A DNA stretch of 64,000 nt from Chitinophagaceae bacterium (GCA_016710935.1 JADJTY010000012.1:248001-312000), one strand, 5' to 3'; positions 10,769 to 19,530 are shown, counted from the stretch's first letter. Translations and numbers: made by a program. Notes: generated by a model from the letters alone, not told the origin.

Positions 10769-11084
10769 TTAAGATAATTTATTGTTGTGCAAATTTCGGG
10801 GAAAATAAACAATGCCACAAACATTATTCTGTCAAGCTGAGCTTGTCGAAGCTGGTATGCTATCAAAGAGTATTTTTTTTCTAATGCGCCATCGTTCAAC
10901 TTATAACCCGCCTTCGACAAGCTCCCCGAAATAATCGGGACAGGCAGGCTGACAGTACTATAGTTAATGAGATTGAAAAACAAAAGTGGAAACAATTTTA
11001 CAAATGTCAAGCCATCCTTAAAAAATAAAAACAGCGCTGTTGCCAGGCTGTTCATCAATCCCGATAGCATCGGAAAAAAAAAAA
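10769..11084. repeat. Intergenic region with inverted repeat and nested micro-palindromes
   Basis: The 316-bp gap between odhB and rpoD has no convincing gene. It contains an inverted repeat (10829-10955) with arms CTGTCAAGCTGAGCTTGTCG and, on the right, CTTCGACAAGCTC...GCTGACAG. The right arm is interrupted by a smaller palindrome TCCCCGAAATAATCGGGA (10923-10940). A further copy of that small family, CCGATAGCATCGG, is at 11061-11073. It therefore looks like one mobile palindrome inserted into another. Confidence 0.7.
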
Positions 11085-11954
11085 TTATGCGCCCAGGTAC
11101 GCTTTTAGCAGTTTACAACGGGATGCCGTGCGTAGCTTGGTAATGGCTTTATCTTTTATCTGCCTCACCCTTTCACGGGTTAAATTAAAATGCTCTCCAA
11201 TGTCTTCCAGGCTCAGTGCATGATCTACACCAATACCAAAAAAGAAACGGATCACATCTTTTTGCCTTTCAGTTAAGGTGCTCAGTGATCTTTCTATTTC
11301 TGTTTTAAGCGATGCTTTAAAAGCAAGTGCATCGTCTGTTTTTTCTGCATTGTGGTTGATGAGTACATCAATCAAAGTACCGTCCTCACTGTCGGATAAG
11401 GGTTGATCCATACTTACATGCCTGGCCGCAACACCCAGTGTGGCAGCAATTTCCATGGGATCCATATCCAGGAAAAAAGCAAGTTCTTCAGGTGTTGGCT
11501 CTCGTTCATACTCCTGCTCCAGTTGAGAAAAAGCCTTGCTGATGCGGTTTGTTAAGCCCACTTTATTTAATGGTAAACGTACAATTCTCGATTGCTCGGC
11601 CAATGCCTGTAAAATACTCTGCCTGATCCACCAAACGGCATATGATATAAATTTAAATCCACGGGTTTCATCAAAACGCTGTGCAGCTTTTATCAAACCA
11701 AGATTTCCTTCATTGATCAGATCGGGCAATGTTAAGCCCTGGTTTTGATATTGTTTGGCAACCGATACTACAAAGCGAAGATTGGCCTTGGTAAGTTTTT
11801 CAAGTGATAACTGGCAACCCTGTTTTATCTTGATGGCCAGTTTTACTTCTTCTTCCGGTGATATTAATTCTACTTTACCGATCTCCTGCAGATATTTTTC
11901 TAAACTCTGACTCTCACGATTGGTGATTGACTTAGTGATTTTTAGCTGACGCAT
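11085..11954 (-). CDS. rpoD: Primary RNA polymerase sigma factor (RpoD/SigA)
   Basis: About 289 residues. It lacks region 1.1 and starts directly with MRQLKITKSITNRESQSL, the hallmark N-terminus of Bacteroidota primary sigma; an ATG six bases upstream (11960) is possible but less typical. Region 2 with LPDLINEGNLGLIKAAQRFD and FKFISYAVWWIRQSI recognises the -7 element and melts DNA. Region 3 (GLTNRISKAFSQLEQEYER) and the region 4 helix-turn-helix (LEDIGEHFNLTRERVRQI) follow. It directs housekeeping transcription from TAnnTTTG promoters. It is transcribed away from the START-like gene and is preceded by a palindrome at 12043-12058. Confidence 0.97.
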   Translation of the reverse strand: MRQLKITKSITNRESQSLEKYLQEIGKVELISPEEEVKLAIKIKQGCQLSLEKLTKANLRFVVSVAKQYQNQGLTLPDLINEGNLGLIKAAQRFDETRGFKFISYAVWWIRQSILQALAEQSRIVRLPLNKVGLTNRISKAFSQLEQEYEREPTPEELAFFLDMDPMEIAATLGVAARHVSMDQPLSDSEDGTLIDVLINHNAEKTDDALAFKASLKTEIERSLSTLTERQKDVIRFFFGIGVDHALSLEDIGEHFNLTRERVRQIKDKAITKLRTASRCKLLKAYLGA

Positions 11955-12042
11955 ACTCATAAGCCGAAGATTTTGGTGGTTGTTAGCAGAAAATATTTGG
12001 GTTAAGAATTTGTTAAAAGCAACAGGCTTTATTAACGTAATT

Positions 12043-12058
12043 TATACTATTTAGTATA
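12043..12058. promoter_or_regulatory. Perfect 16-nt palindrome upstream of rpoD
   Basis: TATACTA-TT-TAGTATA is a perfect 7+2+7 palindrome. It lies about 90 bp upstream of the rpoD start, in the divergent intergenic region shared with the START-like gene, and could bind a dimeric regulator. No function is shown by the sequence alone. Confidence 0.4.
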
Positions 12059-12224
12059 CGATACCAAAAAAATAAATCTAAAACACTGGATTTCAGTAGC
12101 TTAAAACTCATTTTGTTTAAAGTTTGATGTGCATAACTAAAACAAAAAAAAATAAATAAATAATTTGTACTGTGGATTATTTTGTTATTATTGCATGAAC
12201 ACAATGATGTTTTAAATAAATAGA

Positions 12225-12604
12225 ATGAGTAAGAAAGTTTTATATACGCTTGAATACCCCGTGAGATGTTCTCCCGGTATATTATACGAATTTTTAAGAA
12301 CGCCTGCCGGCATCCAGGAATGGTTTGCGGAAAAAGTAGATGAGCGTGATGGCAAGTTCAGTTTTTCATGGATGGTACTGTAGATAATGCTGAATTAATT
12401 GACAGCGAAGACGACAAATTTGTGCGCTTCCGTTGGGACTATATGGGCAAAGACGAATATTTTGAATGGCGAATCGATAAATCCGAAGTAACCAATCAAA
12501 CCATTTTGGTGATCAGTGATTTTGCCGACAAAAAAGAAATTAAAGATCAAAGCCAGTTGTGGGAATACCAGGTGAAAGACCTGTTTCACCGCATCGGAAG
12601 TTAA
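12225..12604 (+). pseudogene. START-like (AHSA1-type) domain protein, single-base frameshift
   Basis: The ATG at 12225 opens MSKKVLYTLEYPVRCSPGIL and stops after 52 codons at 12383. The continuation GTVDNAELIDSEDDKF...DLFHRIGS is in another frame from 12371 to 12604. Adding one G at tca-tgg-(g)at near 12371 joins them into a protein of about 126 residues of the small SRPBCC/START-like family found next to rpoD in this phylum. The function is unknown; such proteins have a hydrophobic ligand cavity. Both halves are well preserved, so a missing base in the read is as likely as a real mutation. Its stop overlaps the stop of the convergent hypothetical gene. Confidence 0.82.
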
Positions 12605-13212
12605 TCCTTCAACAATTTAATTATTTCCAAAAAAGATTTATCCAGTAACGAGGGTAAAGCAGCCCATGGCTGCAATGGAAATTTTATACCCAGTTTAATA
12701 AACTGTTTTTTGTTTATGGTATCGGTTAGGTCTGCCCGGGAAAATTGTTTTACTGACATATAATTATCCTCTTCAAAGTGATGCTGCCACTGGTTTTCAT
12801 GGATGCAGATAAAAACATCGGGCGACATTGCACCTATATTATCAATTATCTTTTGCTGAAATTTTTCTTTGTACAAGCCTGAAACCTGAAGCGTGATGCT
12901 GAAAAAATTTCCCCACCAGAACATGGTTCTTACAGCAAAAATATTTTCTGCATCAAAGCACCTGGGATAATCAAGCATCAGGTAAGGCAACTGCCGGTAA
13001 TTTTCTCCTTTGGCAATTTTTGGTGCAGATGATACAACCGTTGCAGGCAACCATGATTTTTCATTTTCAATTACCTGCTGCTGGCTTGCTGCAACATCAC
13101 CCAATAACCCGTTAATCTTGTCGATGATTTTACGTTTCGTTAAAATCCATTCGGTATTGGTAACCAGTTGCAGTTCATCATCAGAAAGCATTATTTTTGA
13201 ATAAGTATTCAT
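12601..13212 (-). CDS. Hypothetical protein, about 203 residues
   Basis: I do not recognise the family. The protein is soluble, with no signal peptide or membrane segment, rich in aromatic residues in the middle (TMFWWGNFF, NQWQHHFEEDNY). I chose the ATG at 13212 (MNTYSKIMLSDDELQL). The longest frame reaches 13254, which would leave only 3 bp to the divergent start at 13258. It converges on the START-like gene with overlapping stop codons. Confidence 0.7.
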   Translation of the reverse strand: MNTYSKIMLSDDELQLVTNTEWILTKRKIIDKINGLLGDVAASQQQVIENEKSWLPATVVSSAPKIAKGENYRQLPYLMLDYPRCFDAENIFAVRTMFWWGNFFSITLQVSGLYKEKFQQKIIDNIGAMSPDVFICIHENQWQHHFEEDNYMSVKQFSRADLTDTINKKQFIKLGIKFPLQPWAALPSLLDKSFLEIIKLLKD

Positions 13213-13257
13213 CGGCATCAAATTACTACAATTAATTTTTATTACAGACTGCACTGC

Positions 13258-14712
13258 ATGATAAAGAAATTAGACAAACTTATTCTTAAATCTTTTATCG
13301 GGCCGTTCATCATAACGTTCTTCATTGCTTTTTTTGTTTTGATGATGCAGGGCCTGTGGAAATATTTAGATGACCTGGTGGGCAAGGGCCTTGATTTTAT
13401 CACCATCGGAAAATTTTTATGGTATGTAAGCGCTTCTATGCTTACGCTGGCCATGCCCATTGCCATACTTATTTCCACCATCATGACCTTTGGCAACCTG
13501 GGCGAAAGTTTTGAACTGGTGGCCATCAAATCCTCCGGCATATCGCTGTTGCGTTTTATGCGCCCCCTGATGCTCCTGGCAGTTTTATTTTCCGGTATCA
13601 CCTTCCTGTTTGCCAATTACGTGATACCCTATGCCAATTTAAAATTTGTGGCCTTGTACAATGACATCTACTATAAGAAGCCCGCATTCGATCTGAAGGA
13701 AGGTGTTTTCTTTACGTATATCCCCAACTATGCCATCAAGGCCGGTAAAAAAGACCCGGATGGTAAAACGATCCGCAATGTTTTAATTTATGAACAAACC
13801 AATGTACTGCAAAACAATACCATTGTTGCAGAAACCGGTGTAATGACCATTTCGCAGGATAAAAGATTTTTAGAATTCAATTTAAAGAACGGGTACCGCT
13901 ACCAGGAAAGCGGAACGGTGTACGACAGCACCAATGAATATATACGCCTTGGGTTTACATCCTTTAAAAAACTGTTTGATCTGAGTGCCCTGCAAAAACA
14001 AACAACCAACGACAGTGTTTACAGAAATAATTTTAAGATGCTGAGTGCCGGGCAGATAAACCGTTCGCTCGATTCGTTGAGCAAGATGAAAGATACCGTA
14101 GTTAAACGACTGGACAGAACCATTGCCCAAACATTACCTTATACAGCCAAACAGGATAGCTTAAAAAGGATGGTAGCAGCCGTACAAACCAAATACAACA
14201 GGTTCGATTCCATCATACCCGACTCGGCACGTATGCAGGTAAATGCTTCTGCACTCAGCCTCGCCAATACATTAAAATACACTTTAGAAAATGCGGGCAA
14301 TGAAATAGAGGCCCGTAAAAAAGAAATTCAATATCACTACATTGAGTGGCACCGTAAGTTTTCTTTGTCCATGGCCTGTTTTGTTTTATTTTTTATTGGC
14401 GCTCCGCTGGGCTCCATCATACGCAAAGGCGGACTGGGTATGCCGCTGGTAGTTGCCATCATCTTCTTTTTACTGTTTCACCTGCTGAATATGTTTGGCG
14501 AAAAGTTTGTAAAGGAAAGCATGCTGCCGCCTTTTATTGGCATGTGGCTTGCCGTTATTGTTTTAGCACCCGTGGGCATTTTTCTTACCTACAAAGCCAT
14601 GCACGACTCACAGCTTTTTAATAAAGAATTGTATAACAGGGCATTTAAAAAAGTAAAGAACCTCTTCACTAAAAAAAGAACAACTACCCATTACCTAAAA
14701 TATTTTTTATGA
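13258..14712 (+). CDS. LptF/LptG (YjgP/YjgQ) family lipopolysaccharide export permease
   Basis: 484 residues. There are three N-terminal membrane segments (about 14-34, 55-78 and 100-122), a large periplasmic domain (about 125-360) and three C-terminal segments (about 368-445). The first segment and the motif around LPMAIL-like MLTLAMPIAILIS fit the family. LptF and LptG form the inner-membrane part of the LptB2FG transporter that extracts LPS and passes it to LptC. The periplasmic domain is longer than in enterobacteria and contains a predicted coiled stretch (SLDSLSKMKDTVVKRLDRTI). The stop overlaps the start of the superoxide dismutase gene (ATGA), so the two are translationally coupled. 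LptF versus LptG cannot be settled here. Confidence 0.9.
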   Translation: MIKKLDKLILKSFIGPFIITFFIAFFVLMMQGLWKYLDDLVGKGLDFITIGKFLWYVSASMLTLAMPIAILISTIMTFGNLGESFELVAIKSSGISLLRFMRPLMLLAVLFSGITFLFANYVIPYANLKFVALYNDIYYKKPAFDLKEGVFFTYIPNYAIKAGKKDPDGKTIRNVLIYEQTNVLQNNTIVAETGVMTISQDKRFLEFNLKNGYRYQESGTVYDSTNEYIRLGFTSFKKLFDLSALQKQTTNDSVYRNNFKMLSAGQINRSLDSLSKMKDTVVKRLDRTIAQTLPYTAKQDSLKRMVAAVQTKYNRFDSIIPDSARMQVNASALSLANTLKYTLENAGNEIEARKKEIQYHYIEWHRKFSLSMACFVLFFIGAPLGSIIRKGGLGMPLVVAIIFFLLFHLLNMFGEKFVKESMLPPFIGMWLAVIVLAPVGIFLTYKAMHDSQLFNKELYNRAFKKVKNLFTKKRTTTHYLKYFL

Positions 14713-15488
14713 CAACGCCAAACAAAACCAGCCGCAGAAAATTCATTGCTCAAACTGTAAAAGGCGGATTGGCAGTCACCGTTGGCCTGAGTGCCGCTGC
14801 TCCTTTATTACAATCGTTTACAACAAAAGAAAATTTTACACCCGGCATTTTTACCACCGGTTTCGATCAGCAGCCCCTGCCCTATGCCTACACTGCATTG
14901 GAAAATATAATTGATGCCATGACCATGGAGATACATTACAGCAAACATGCAGCGGCTTATGCTAAAAATGTAAAAGATGCAGCGGCGGCTGAAAAGGTTG
15001 ATATGACAAAACCTTTAGAAGATGTGCTCAGCAACATCAGTAAATACAGCGCCAAAATGCGCAACAATGGCGGCGGACATTATAACCACGAAATGTTCTG
15101 GCAATGCATGCGCCCAAAAAGAGAGAACCCGCAGGGTCCTGTGGACAACGCACCCACCGGCAAATTGCTGGAAGCCATTGAAAAAGAATTCAACTCTTTC
15201 GATAATTTTAAAAAACAATTTGCTGAATTTGGAAAGAACCGTTTTGGCAGTGGCTGGGCATGGCTCTATATTAACAAAGAAAATCTGATAACGATTGGTT
15301 CCACCGTTAACCAGGACAACCCCTTAATGGACATTGCCGAAATAAAAGGCTACCCTTTACTGGGCCTCGATGTTTGGGAACACGCCTACTATTTAAAATA
15401 CCAAAACAAAAGAGCCGACTATATTGAAGCCTGGTGGCAGGTGGTGAACTGGGATTATGTGCAGCAGAGAATGGAGGCTAGAGGTTGA
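14709..15488 (+). CDS. Exported Fe/Mn superoxide dismutase
   Basis: 259 residues, about 50 longer than a cytoplasmic SOD because of an N-terminal leader SRRKFIAQTVKGGLAVTVG that resembles a twin-arginine signal. The four metal ligands are His76 (MEIHYSKH), His126 (GGHYNHEMFW), Asp220 and His224 (LDVWEHAYYLKY). Gln201 in NQDNPLM is the position typical of Mn-type enzymes, so manganese or cambialistic use is likely. It disproportionates superoxide, here probably in the periplasm or at the membrane. It is translationally coupled to the upstream LPS permease gene. The last codons and the stop run into a hexamer microsatellite. Confidence 0.92.
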   Translation: MTTPNKTSRRKFIAQTVKGGLAVTVGLSAAAPLLQSFTTKENFTPGIFTTGFDQQPLPYAYTALENIIDAMTMEIHYSKHAAAYAKNVKDAAAAEKVDMTKPLEDVLSNISKYSAKMRNNGGGHYNHEMFWQCMRPKRENPQGPVDNAPTGKLLEAIEKEFNSFDNFKKQFAEFGKNRFGSGWAWLYINKENLITIGSTVNQDNPLMDIAEIKGYPLLGLDVWEHAYYLKYQNKRADYIEAWWQVVNWDYVQQRMEARG

Positions 15489-15550
15489 GGTAGAAGTTGA
15501 GGTAGAGGTTAAGGTTGAGGTTAAGGTTGAGGTTGAGGTTGAGGTTAAGG
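15485..15550. repeat. (TTGAGG)n hexanucleotide microsatellite, 11 units
   Basis: Eleven consecutive hexamers alternate TTGAGG, TTAAGG, TAGAGG and one TAGAAG, beginning inside the stop codon region of the superoxide dismutase gene. A short relative occurs at about 4565-4585. Copy number is likely to vary by slippage. Confidence 0.9.
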
Positions 15551-15599
15551 AAACGCAATAGAAAGAAAGTAAACTTGTTCATGTAAGGACATTACCAAA

Positions 15600-16115
15600 A
15601 TGAAAAAACTACTGCTCCCCTTTTTCCTGCTTGGCACTATTGCCATGATGGTGGTAATGGCCAAAACCGGCGCCATTTTAAAAACACCGGCAGCGCCTAT
15701 GGGTATTCTCGACCTGGAGTTTGCATACAATACGGCAAAAACAACACCCATCCTCAACTCCTGGGCAAGTATAAATAATGCTGATGTAATAACTGCTGCA
15801 AAAAATAATACGTACTGGGATTTTGTATTCCTCTTCTTTTACGCCGGCTTTTTATTTTTAGCCTGCAAAAGAATTGCAGCAAAAACCACGGGCAGTTTCT
15901 CCCGGGCAGGTAAAATGATCGCCATCGGCGCTTTATGGGCTGGCTTTTTAGATATTATTGAAAATGCCGGCATGCTCCTTACCCTTAGTAACCAGGGCTC
16001 CTCAACCATTGCGTTGTGTACAACCATTGTATCTGTAATTAAATGGGCGCTGGCCATTATCGCCGTGCTGTATATGATTACGGGCTTGCTGGCATTGGCT
16101 TTCCGGAGAAGATAA
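15600..16115 (+). CDS. Hypothetical four-helix membrane protein
   Basis: 171 residues, family not recognised. There is an N-terminal hydrophobic segment (about 4-24), then segments at about 73-90 (WDFVFLFFYAGFLFLA), 106-126 and 141-167, ending in the positive FRRR tail. The soluble stretch 25-70 would face outside. No catalytic motif is visible. It lies between two repeat-rich spacers and has no operon partner. Confidence 0.75.
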   Translation: MKKLLLPFFLLGTIAMMVVMAKTGAILKTPAAPMGILDLEFAYNTAKTTPILNSWASINNADVITAAKNNTYWDFVFLFFYAGFLFLACKRIAAKTTGSFSRAGKMIAIGALWAGFLDIIENAGMLLTLSNQGSSTIALCTTIVSVIKWALAIIAVLYMITGLLALAFRRR

Positions 16116-16739
16116 CCGAATAAATTTTTCCCGCAGATATCGCAGATGTCGCAGAAAATACAAAACATTAGATCTGCGGAATCTGCGAAATCTGCGGGCT
16201 ATAGCTTTTTGCCGAAGGCAAAACAGATCCGTGTAAATCTGTGTAATCCGTGGCTAACCCCAAGTTGCGCAGCAACTTCCCTTCGTGTCTTCGTGTCTTT
16301 TCCGAAGGACCCTGTGGGGTGGCTAAAATAGTTGCGAAGCAACCTGCGCAGCAGCAAATTCCGTGTAATCTGTGCAATCTGTGGCTAACCCCAAGTTGCG
16401 CAGCAACTTCCCTTTGTGCCTTCGTGCCTTTGTGGCTAAATTAGTTGCGAAGCAACCCTGCGTAGCAGCAATCCGTTCTTAATCCGTCCAACCCGTGTCA
16501 TCCGTGTTCCATCCGACGTTCCTAAAATGGACTCAGCCTTTGTTTTAAACAGAACCAAGTGCGATCCAGTTAAAACAAAGGCTGATAAATTGACAATAAC
16601 AATCTGGTACAAATCTAACTGCACCTCCAATCAATCCACACATTCATTTCTTAAAATTTTGTGAAAATATTTTCACCCGAAAAAAAACTTAATTTCGCCT
16701 TGTTCTACAATGAACTATGAACCATAAACTATCAACTAT
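16116..16739. repeat. Non-coding repeat region with 132-bp tandem duplication
   Basis: This 624-bp gap is built of degenerate short repeats. It starts with GCAGATATCGCAGATGTCGC-type units and their complement ATCTGCGGAATCTGCG (16132-16200). Then come two tandem units, about 16229-16360 and 16361-16470, each with CCGTGTAAtCTGTG, GTGGCTAACCCCAAGTTGCG, a hairpin AGTTGCGCAGCAACT and a second hairpin AGTTGCGAAGCAAC. No ORF with coding character was found. The last 200 bp before the dipeptidase are AT-rich and should hold its promoter. Confidence 0.8.
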
Positions 16740-18101
16740 ATGCAAGCATGGAAAGAATACCAGGAAAAAAATAAAGACCGTTTTTTAAGCGAACTCCTCG
16801 AACTGCTCCACATACCCAGCGTAAGCGCCCGCAGTGAGCACAAGCCCGACATGATCGCCTGTGCCGAAGCCGTAAAGCAGCGCCTGCTGGAAGCCGGTGT
16901 TGACAAAGCCGAGATACACCCAACCGCCGGTCACCCGATAGTATACGCCGAAAAAATAGTGGACCCATCAAAACCAACCGTGCTGGTGTACGGCCATTAC
17001 GATGTGCAGCCCGCCGATCCTTTAGAGCTTTGGAAAAGCGGTCCCTTTGATCCGCAAATTGTTGACGGTAAAATTTTTGCCCGTGGCAGTTGCGATGACA
17101 AGGGCCAGTTTTACATGCATGTAAAAGCATTGGAAACACTCATACAAACCAACACGCTCGAAAACAATATCAAGTTTTGTATTGAGGGCGAAGAAGAAGT
17201 AGGCTCGCCCAACCTGGCCACCTATGTAAAAGCAAATACCAATTTATTAAAAGCCGATTGTGTGCTCATCAGCGATACCGCCATGATCAGCCTGGATACC
17301 CCCAGCCTGGATATTGGCCTGCGTGGCCTCAGTTATATTGAAGTGGAAGTAACCGGCCCCAACCGCGACCTGCACAGCGGTGTGTATGGCGGCGCCGTGG
17401 CCAACCCCATTACCATATTGGCAAAAATGATAGCCAGCCTGCATGACGAGCACAACCATATTACCATACCCGGTTTTTATGCCGATGTACTGGAATCATC
17501 TGCCGCAGAAAGAGCCTTAATGGCCGAAGCCCCCTTTAACGAAGCCGAATACAAGGCCGACCTGGGCGTAATTGAATTGTGGGGAGAGGCCGGCTACAGC
17601 ACCAACGAACGCACCGGTATACGCCCAACCCTGGAGCTCAACGGCATTTGGGGTGGTTATACCGGCGAAGGCGCCAAAACCGTTTTACCATCAAAGGCAT
17701 TTGCAAAAATATCTGCCCGCCTGGTACCCAACCAAAACAGCAATACAATTGCCGACCTGCTGATAGCCCATTTACATACCATTGCACCACCTTATGTAAC
17801 GGTAAAGGCTACCCTGCACCATGGCGGCGAGCCCTACCTTACCCCTATGGACAGCAATGCCTACAAAGCTGCAGCCAAAGCCATAGAAACAACTTTTGGC
17901 AAGGCCCCCGTACCCGTACGTGGTGGTGGCAGCATACCCATTTGCAGCCTGTTTGAGCAGGAACTAAAATGCAAAGTAGTGCTGATGGGCTTTGGCTTAG
18001 ACAGCGATAACCTGCACAGCCCCAACGAAAAATTTGATATTGCTAATTTTTATAAAGGCATTGAGACGATACCTTATTTTCATAAGTATTTTGAGGGGTA
18101 G
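16740..18101 (+). CDS. M20-family dipeptidase
   Basis: 453 residues, full length for the M20 dipeptidase group (CNDP/PepV-like). Metal and catalytic residues are visible: His86 and Asp88 in VYGHYDVQP, Asp119/Asp120 in SCDDKG, the Glu cluster in EGEEEVGSP (150-154), Asp179 in ISDTAM and His426 in DNLHSPNE. A dimerisation (lid) domain lies between about 205 and 330. It hydrolyses dipeptides in the cytoplasm with a two-metal centre. There is no signal peptide. Its GC content looks higher than that of its neighbours. The last 122 bp and the downstream terminator are repeated at 19531-19755, beyond the Fic gene. Confidence 0.93.
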   Translation: MQAWKEYQEKNKDRFLSELLELLHIPSVSARSEHKPDMIACAEAVKQRLLEAGVDKAEIHPTAGHPIVYAEKIVDPSKPTVLVYGHYDVQPADPLELWKSGPFDPQIVDGKIFARGSCDDKGQFYMHVKALETLIQTNTLENNIKFCIEGEEEVGSPNLATYVKANTNLLKADCVLISDTAMISLDTPSLDIGLRGLSYIEVEVTGPNRDLHSGVYGGAVANPITILAKMIASLHDEHNHITIPGFYADVLESSAAERALMAEAPFNEAEYKADLGVIELWGEAGYSTNERTGIRPTLELNGIWGGYTGEGAKTVLPSKAFAKISARLVPNQNSNTIADLLIAHLHTIAPPYVTVKATLHHGGEPYLTPMDSNAYKAAAKAIETTFGKAPVPVRGGGSIPICSLFEQELKCKVVLMGFGLDSDNLHSPNEKFDIANFYKGIETIPYFHKYFEG

Positions 18102-18221
18102 TCCTGAGCGGAGTCGATGGGGGCGCTGCCATGCTGAGGTACGAAGCATCTCGAAGCGTTGGCATTATAAAGTACGAATAATCTATTTACATCCTGGCAA
18201 GTTGATTGCCAGGATTTTTTT
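17980..18221 (+). repeat. Direct repeat, copy A: dipeptidase 3' end plus terminator
   Basis: This segment covers the last 40 codons of the M20 gene, the stop, a short spacer with GAGGTACGAAGCATCTCGAA, and a terminator hairpin ATCCTGGCAA-gttga-TTGCCAGGAT followed by T7 (18191-18221). Copy B is at 19531-19755. The coding part of the copies differs at about 7 of 122 positions by eye. Confidence 0.9.
18191..18221 (+). terminator. Rho-independent terminator of the M20 dipeptidase
   Basis: Stem ATCCTGGCAA / TTGCCAGGAT with a 4-5 nt loop, followed by seven T residues. The homologous terminator in copy B (19725-19755) has compensating changes (CCCGGCAA/TTGCCGGG), which supports a selected RNA hairpin. 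Confidence 0.88.
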
Positions 18222-18248
18222 ATCTCATTAACTTGACGTTGCTGGAAT

Positions 18249-19403
18249 TTATTTGTTGAAAATATTCATGTATTCTTCAAAAACAAAAAGCCGGTTGCGC
18301 TTAAAGCCCGTCAGTTCTTTTAACCAGCCCAGTTTTTCAAAGTCATTAATTAACCTGGCAGCAGTTGATTTATCCAACTTCAATTCTTCCTGTATTTGCG
18401 CTACACTTGTTACAGGGTTTTGATATAAAATTGTCAGTATTTTTTTTACATTGTCTATACGGCGGATATTAAATGAAGCAGGTAATTGTTGTTCAATTTT
18501 ATCTTTTAACTGGATAATGTCTTTAAATGTCTGAATAGATTTTTCAGATGTTTCCAATATTCCTGATAAAAAAAACTTCAGCCATTGCTGCATATCATTG
18601 TGTGTACGCACCCTGTGCAGGTAATCGTAATAATGACTTCTGTTACGTTCAAAAAAATCGCTCAGGTACAAAGCAGGTTGATGTAGTAAGCCGTTACTTA
18701 CCAAAAATAAAGTGATCAGTAATCTGCCCATACGTCCGTTACCATCCAAAAAAGGGTGAATAGTTTCAAACTGGTAATGAATAATACCAATTTTAATAAG
18801 CGGAGGCACCGGTACTTCATCATTGTGTAAAAACTGTTCCATATCACTAAGCAAAGCATTCAGGTCGCTGTGATGCGGTGGAATAAATACAGCATCTTTT
18901 AAAGTAGCACCAATCCAGTTTTGGCTGCTGCGGTAGCTGCCCGGTAATTTATGTTCTCCTCTTACGCCCTGCAATAAAAGCCCATGTGTTTCTTTTATCA
19001 GGCGTGTACTGATGGGCAGCTCTTTTAATTTAGCTATTGAATATTTTACTGCCTGTATATAATTATGTACTTCATCCCAATCGTTTCTTTTTCCCGGGTC
19101 AAGATTCTCTTTTTTTACAAAAGCCTCTTCCATATTGGTTTGAGTACCTTCAATCCGGCTGCTGGTTGTAGCTTCTTTAGTAATATGCATTTTTATAAAA
19201 AAGTCAATATTCGGAATCAATTGGCTAAAAGCATTAAGCTCTCCCAGTTTACGGTCGGCTTCACTTAGTAAACTTGCCAAACCAGGGTTATCTATATGCC
19301 ATTGCCTGTTAATCAGTTCAGGAACAAAGCTTTTATAGCCTATTTGCTGGTTGTACCTGCCTGATTTAAACTTAGAAATAGCTATTGCCGGAACTGTTGA
19401 CAT
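18249..19403 (-). CDS. Fic-domain AMPylase-type protein with winged-helix C-terminus
   Basis: 384 residues. An N-terminal Fic_N/DUF4172-like region contains an inhibitory motif SSRIEGT (residues 81-87, S-x-x-x-E-G, class II). The Fic core has the complete active motif HPFLDGNGRMGR at 216-227, so transfer of AMP or a related nucleotide to a target hydroxyl is expected. The C-terminal 70 residues (TSVAQIQEELKLDKSTAARL) look like a winged helix-turn-helix. Target unknown; such genes can act as solitary regulators or toxins, and no separate antitoxin gene is adjacent. It is encoded opposite to its neighbours and sits between two copies of the dipeptidase 3' end, which marks it as an inserted cassette. 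Confidence 0.93.
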   Translation of the reverse strand: MSTVPAIAISKFKSGRYNQQIGYKSFVPELINRQWHIDNPGLASLLSEADRKLGELNAFSQLIPNIDFFIKMHITKEATTSSRIEGTQTNMEEAFVKKENLDPGKRNDWDEVHNYIQAVKYSIAKLKELPISTRLIKETHGLLLQGVRGEHKLPGSYRSSQNWIGATLKDAVFIPPHHSDLNALLSDMEQFLHNDEVPVPPLIKIGIIHYQFETIHPFLDGNGRMGRLLITLFLVSNGLLHQPALYLSDFFERNRSHYYDYLHRVRTHNDMQQWLKFFLSGILETSEKSIQTFKDIIQLKDKIEQQLPASFNIRRIDNVKKILTILYQNPVTSVAQIQEELKLDKSTAARLINDFEKLGWLKELTGFKRNRLFVFEEYMNIFNK

Positions 19404-19418
19404 TTGAGTATATAGAAT

Positions 19419-19472
19419 TTTATAGTATCAAATATAGCATAGTTTTGAGAATATAAAAATTTATAGTGTCAA
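19419..19472 (-). promoter_or_regulatory. Promoter and paired direct repeats upstream of the Fic gene
   Basis: TTTATAGTATCAA (19419-19431) and TTTATAGTGTCAA (19460-19472) are 13-mers differing at one base, 41 bp apart, about four helical turns. On the minus strand TATATTTG (19436-19429) matches the Bacteroidota -7 consensus TAnnTTTG and overlaps the proximal repeat, about 26 bp before the start codon. Inference: the winged-helix domain of the Fic protein, or another regulator, binds the repeats and autoregulates. Confidence 0.5.
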
Positions 19473-19530
19473 TTCTGAACAAACAATAAGCTGTCCGTAT
19501 TGGGTATAAATAGCTATTCTCTTAAACTGT

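Noticed and set aside
10753..11070. Minus-strand frame of 105 codons between odhB and rpoD
   Set aside because: It runs through the inverted repeats and overlaps the odhB start; composition is not protein-like.
15485..15550. Hexamer repeat as part of a protein-coding gene
   Set aside because: It begins at the SOD stop codon and no frame with a start spans it plausibly.
16132..16490. Possible CRISPR array
   Set aside because: Units are tandem and degenerate, with no uniform repeat-spacer structure and no cas genes nearby.
17579..17956. 125-codon frame inside the dipeptidase gene
   Set aside because: Overlaps conserved M20 sequence in another frame; rich in improbable residues.
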